Source: Halomontanus rarus
GTDB lineage: Archaea > Halobacteriota > Halobacteria > Halobacteriales > Natrialbaceae
Length of the DNA stretch: 64,000 nt
Assembly: GCF_017357405.1 (NCBI RefSeq)
Contig: NZ_CP071597.1
Span: 1,302,001-1,366,000 of the forward strand
Direction of reading: 5' to 3'
Part shown: positions 62,531 to 64,000 of the stretch, piece by piece
Numbering within the stretch: the first letter of the stretch is position 1
Layout of the letters: each line of letters begins with the position of its first letter
The notes under the pieces: model-generated
Databases searched by the model: none
What the model saw: only the letters and a program-made list of their open reading frames with translations
Told to the model about the DNA's origin: nothing
Made by a program: the position numbers and the translations under genes

Positions 62531-63712
62531 CTATCGCCAGTCGTCGCGGTTCCCGTCGCCCTCGTCGCTGTCGTTTCGGCTGTCGGAGTCGCTATCCCAG
62601 TCGCTCTCGTAACCACCTTCACGCTCGCTCTCGCTCCCGCTCCCGCTTCCCCTCGAGTTCCCCCACCCGGCGTCGGAATCGTTCCAGCCGTTTCGAGTGT
62701 CGGTCGCCGGTCCGACACCGCCGCTCCCGTCACCGCTTCGGACGGCCGATCGCTGCTCGGGAATCAGATCGAGGTCTGCGTTCGTATCGCCGAGTAACAA
62801 CAGCGCGTAGTACCGGAAGTAGGAGACGACGGGCACCTGAACGAGCGCCAGCACGAGGACGAACGCCGCGAGGCCGAGGAGTCCGACGCCGACGGCCAGA
62901 TAGAGTCCGACCGTGCCGCCGAAGACGGCCAGCGCGACGGCGACGATGGCCGTCGGAATCCCGACGACGAGCGCGGCGATCACCGACAGAAATCCGACGG
63001 CGATCCCGAGGACGATCTGGGCGATCACCACGACGACGACGTACACCAGATACTCCTTCCACGACCCCGTGAGCGTCGGCCAGAAGCGCTTCCACGCGCT
63101 CAGGATGCCGCGCTCTTCGAGCAACATGATCGGCGCGACGAACTCGGTCGTCAACTGCATCACGAGCGCGTACAGGAGGAAGTACCCGAATCCGGCGAAC
63201 GCGAGGAGGACGAGCGATCCCACCGCGATTTCGTCGACGGTCGACGCCGACGTGACGATCGACAGCGCGGGGATACCGACGAGGGCGAAGCCGAGGAGGC
63301 CGAGCAGTCCCCGAAAGAGAAAGAGGTGTCCGGCCCGTCCGAGGTTCGCCATCCCGTACCGTCTAACGTGGACCTCGTGGGATCGGAGCGACTCGAGGAA
63401 GACGAACTCCATGATCGAACCGACGATCGCGAAAAACAGCCAGAGCGCGAGGGCGAGCGCCACGACGGCGAGGACGATCGTGAGCAGTTCCTCACCGGTC
63501 AGGTCCGGAAGCGTCCCCTCGAATTCGGTCCCTGCGAACGGTTCGTCCTCGACGGTAGTGTCGCCGGTCGGTGTCGTCGGCGGCCCCGAAAACCCCAGCG
63601 CCGAGATGAAAAAGACCACGAACGCGAGTTTGAGCCACATCCGCGGCTTCACCGGCGTTAAAAAATCTCGAGTAACGTCGATCGCATCTCCCAGATCGTC
63701 GATTGCGTACAT
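62531..63712 (-). CDS. Large polytopic membrane protein (DUF7544-like)
   Basis: A 393-residue protein with about six to eight hydrophobic helices from residue 28 to 315, including LTIVLAVVALALALWLFFAI and YLVYVVVVVIAQIVLGIAVG. The N-terminus is MYAIDDLGDAIDVTRDFLTP. The last ~75 residues are a disordered Gly/Ser/Asp/Glu tail encoded by a six-base repeat-rich stretch. Haloarchaea carry families of this shape with unknown role. Upstream of it is a short gap to the partial gene at the right edge. Confidence 0.7.
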   Translation of the reverse strand: MYAIDDLGDAIDVTRDFLTPVKPRMWLKLAFVVFFISALGFSGPPTTPTGDTTVEDEPFAGTEFEGTLPDLTGEELLTIVLAVVALALALWLFFAIVGSIMEFVFLESLRSHEVHVRRYGMANLGRAGHLFLFRGLLGLLGFALVGIPALSIVTSASTVDEIAVGSLVLLAFAGFGYFLLYALVMQLTTEFVAPIMLLEERGILSAWKRFWPTLTGSWKEYLVYVVVVVIAQIVLGIAVGFLSVIAALVVGIPTAIVAVALAVFGGTVGLYLAVGVGLLGLAAFVLVLALVQVPVVSYFRYYALLLLGDTNADLDLIPEQRSAVRSGDGSGGVGPATDTRNGWNDSDAGWGNSRGSGSGSESEREGGYESDWDSDSDSRNDSDEGDGNRDDWR

Positions 63713-63888
63713 CGCTCTCGAGTCCGAATTCGTCGCGAGACTGTAAAATGATACTGATGGGTCCGGCGAGCGGACGGTCTCGATTTCGAAACTGTCCGAG
63801 CGGACGGTTCGTCGTGTGGGCCGGCCGCATCGGTTCGGAGGTCGAAAGTCCGAGATACATTTAACGTCGGGTTTCGAATGTCGACGAC

Positions 63889-64000
63889 ATGGACATCCGC
63901 CAGCTCGCTCGAGGGACCGTCGAGTGGAGTCGAATCGAGCGTGTCGTTCGCACGCTGGCGGAGCGCTACGGTCGTGAAACCGTCCGCGTGGAGTTTCTCG
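63889..64000 (+). CDS. N-terminal fragment of a gene running off the right edge
   Basis: Thirty-seven codons from an ATG at 63889 (MDIRQLARGTVEWSRIERVV...) extend to the end of the window. A TATA-like word (tttaacg, near 63860) is 25-30 bases upstream. The fragment reminds me of haloarchaeal RIO1/kinase-like proteins beginning MDIR-LARG-VEW, but this is too short to confirm. Confidence 0.5.
   Translation, partial: MDIRQLARGTVEWSRIERVVRTLAERYGRETVRVEFL

Noticed and set aside
1..64000. CRISPR array, rRNA, integrase, complete insertion sequence or replication origin
   Set aside because: No repeat-spacer pattern, conserved rRNA segment, recombinase or Cdc6/Orc1 gene was seen; mobile material is limited to decayed IS605-type ends and a MITE-like palindrome.

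Overview
This 64-kb window comes from a halophilic archaeon, most likely of the class Halobacteria and plausibly the family Natrialbaceae (Natrinema/Haloterrigena type). The DNA is GC-rich and the predicted proteins are very acidic. Several genes appear leaderless, with a TATA-like box about 25 bases before the start. Marker genes are archaeal: TFIIB, membrane-bound LonB, a thermosome subunit, NadM, HalOD1, F420-type PPOX proteins and the archaeal shikimate entry enzymes. No rRNA, tRNA or CRISPR array was recognised. The window is mostly chromosomal core; accessory material is confined to short repeats and decayed IS200/IS605 relics.

Layout. Bases 1-9.0 kb: end of an MFS transporter, a GpgS-like glycosyltransferase, a CoA-type Nudix hydrolase, a FAD oxidoreductase, Hsp20, a radical SAM protein and a TRAM protein. 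Bases 9.03-9.33 kb: a dense repeat patch (three hairpins, a tandem repeat and an 86-bp MITE-like palindrome). Bases 9.4-22.7 kb: cysteine-cluster and MBL-fold proteins, small regulators, a methyltransferase and a glycosyltransferase, thermosome, HalOD1, SAM hydrolase, NadM, LonB, a CPBP protease and an MGMT-like protein without the catalytic cysteine. Bases 22.8-33.4 kb: the aromatic amino-acid district, trpCBA followed by the AroA'-type aldolase, then 3-dehydroquinate synthase II and 3-dehydroquinate dehydratase, interspersed with SprT, HAD and P450 genes. Bases 31.64-31.98 and 35.22-35.58 kb hold IS200/IS605 relics. Bases 33.4-44.5 kb: TFB, an ITPase/XTPase, an AglD-type glycosyltransferase-flippase, regulators, a DUF7312-like/NfeD/SPFH membrane set, pyruvate kinase, a squalene/phytoene synthase and a PadR regulator. 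Bases 44.9-51.2 kb: hydroxyacyl-CoA dehydrogenase, class I aldolase overlapping fructose-1,6-bisphosphatase, an M48 protease and a putative Tat-exported serine protease. Bases 51.2-64 kb: a structured noncoding-RNA candidate, acyl-CoA carboxylase carboxyltransferase, a GNAT, MaoC and CitE homologues, glutamate dehydrogenase, a histidine kinase with an unusual C-terminal domain, acyl-CoA dehydrogenase and membrane proteins.

How the genes fit together. The shikimate and tryptophan enzymes give much of the route from central metabolites to tryptophan. Pyruvate kinase, aldolase and FBPase represent glycolysis and gluconeogenesis. The carboxylase, MaoC hydratase, CitE lyase and glutamate dehydrogenase are enzyme types of propionyl-CoA metabolism and the haloarchaeal methylaspartate cycle, although the diagnostic enzymes are not in the window.

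The most unusual signals are: short in-frame insertions made of paired inverted repeats inside three conserved enzymes (radical SAM, TrpB, acyl-CoA dehydrogenase); a candidate multi-stem RNA at about 51.38-51.55 kb; the histidine kinase fused to a DUF1349-like beta-sandwich; two outward-facing IS605-type right ends squeezed between two stop codons; and recurrent six-base-periodic tracts between genes and at gene ends.
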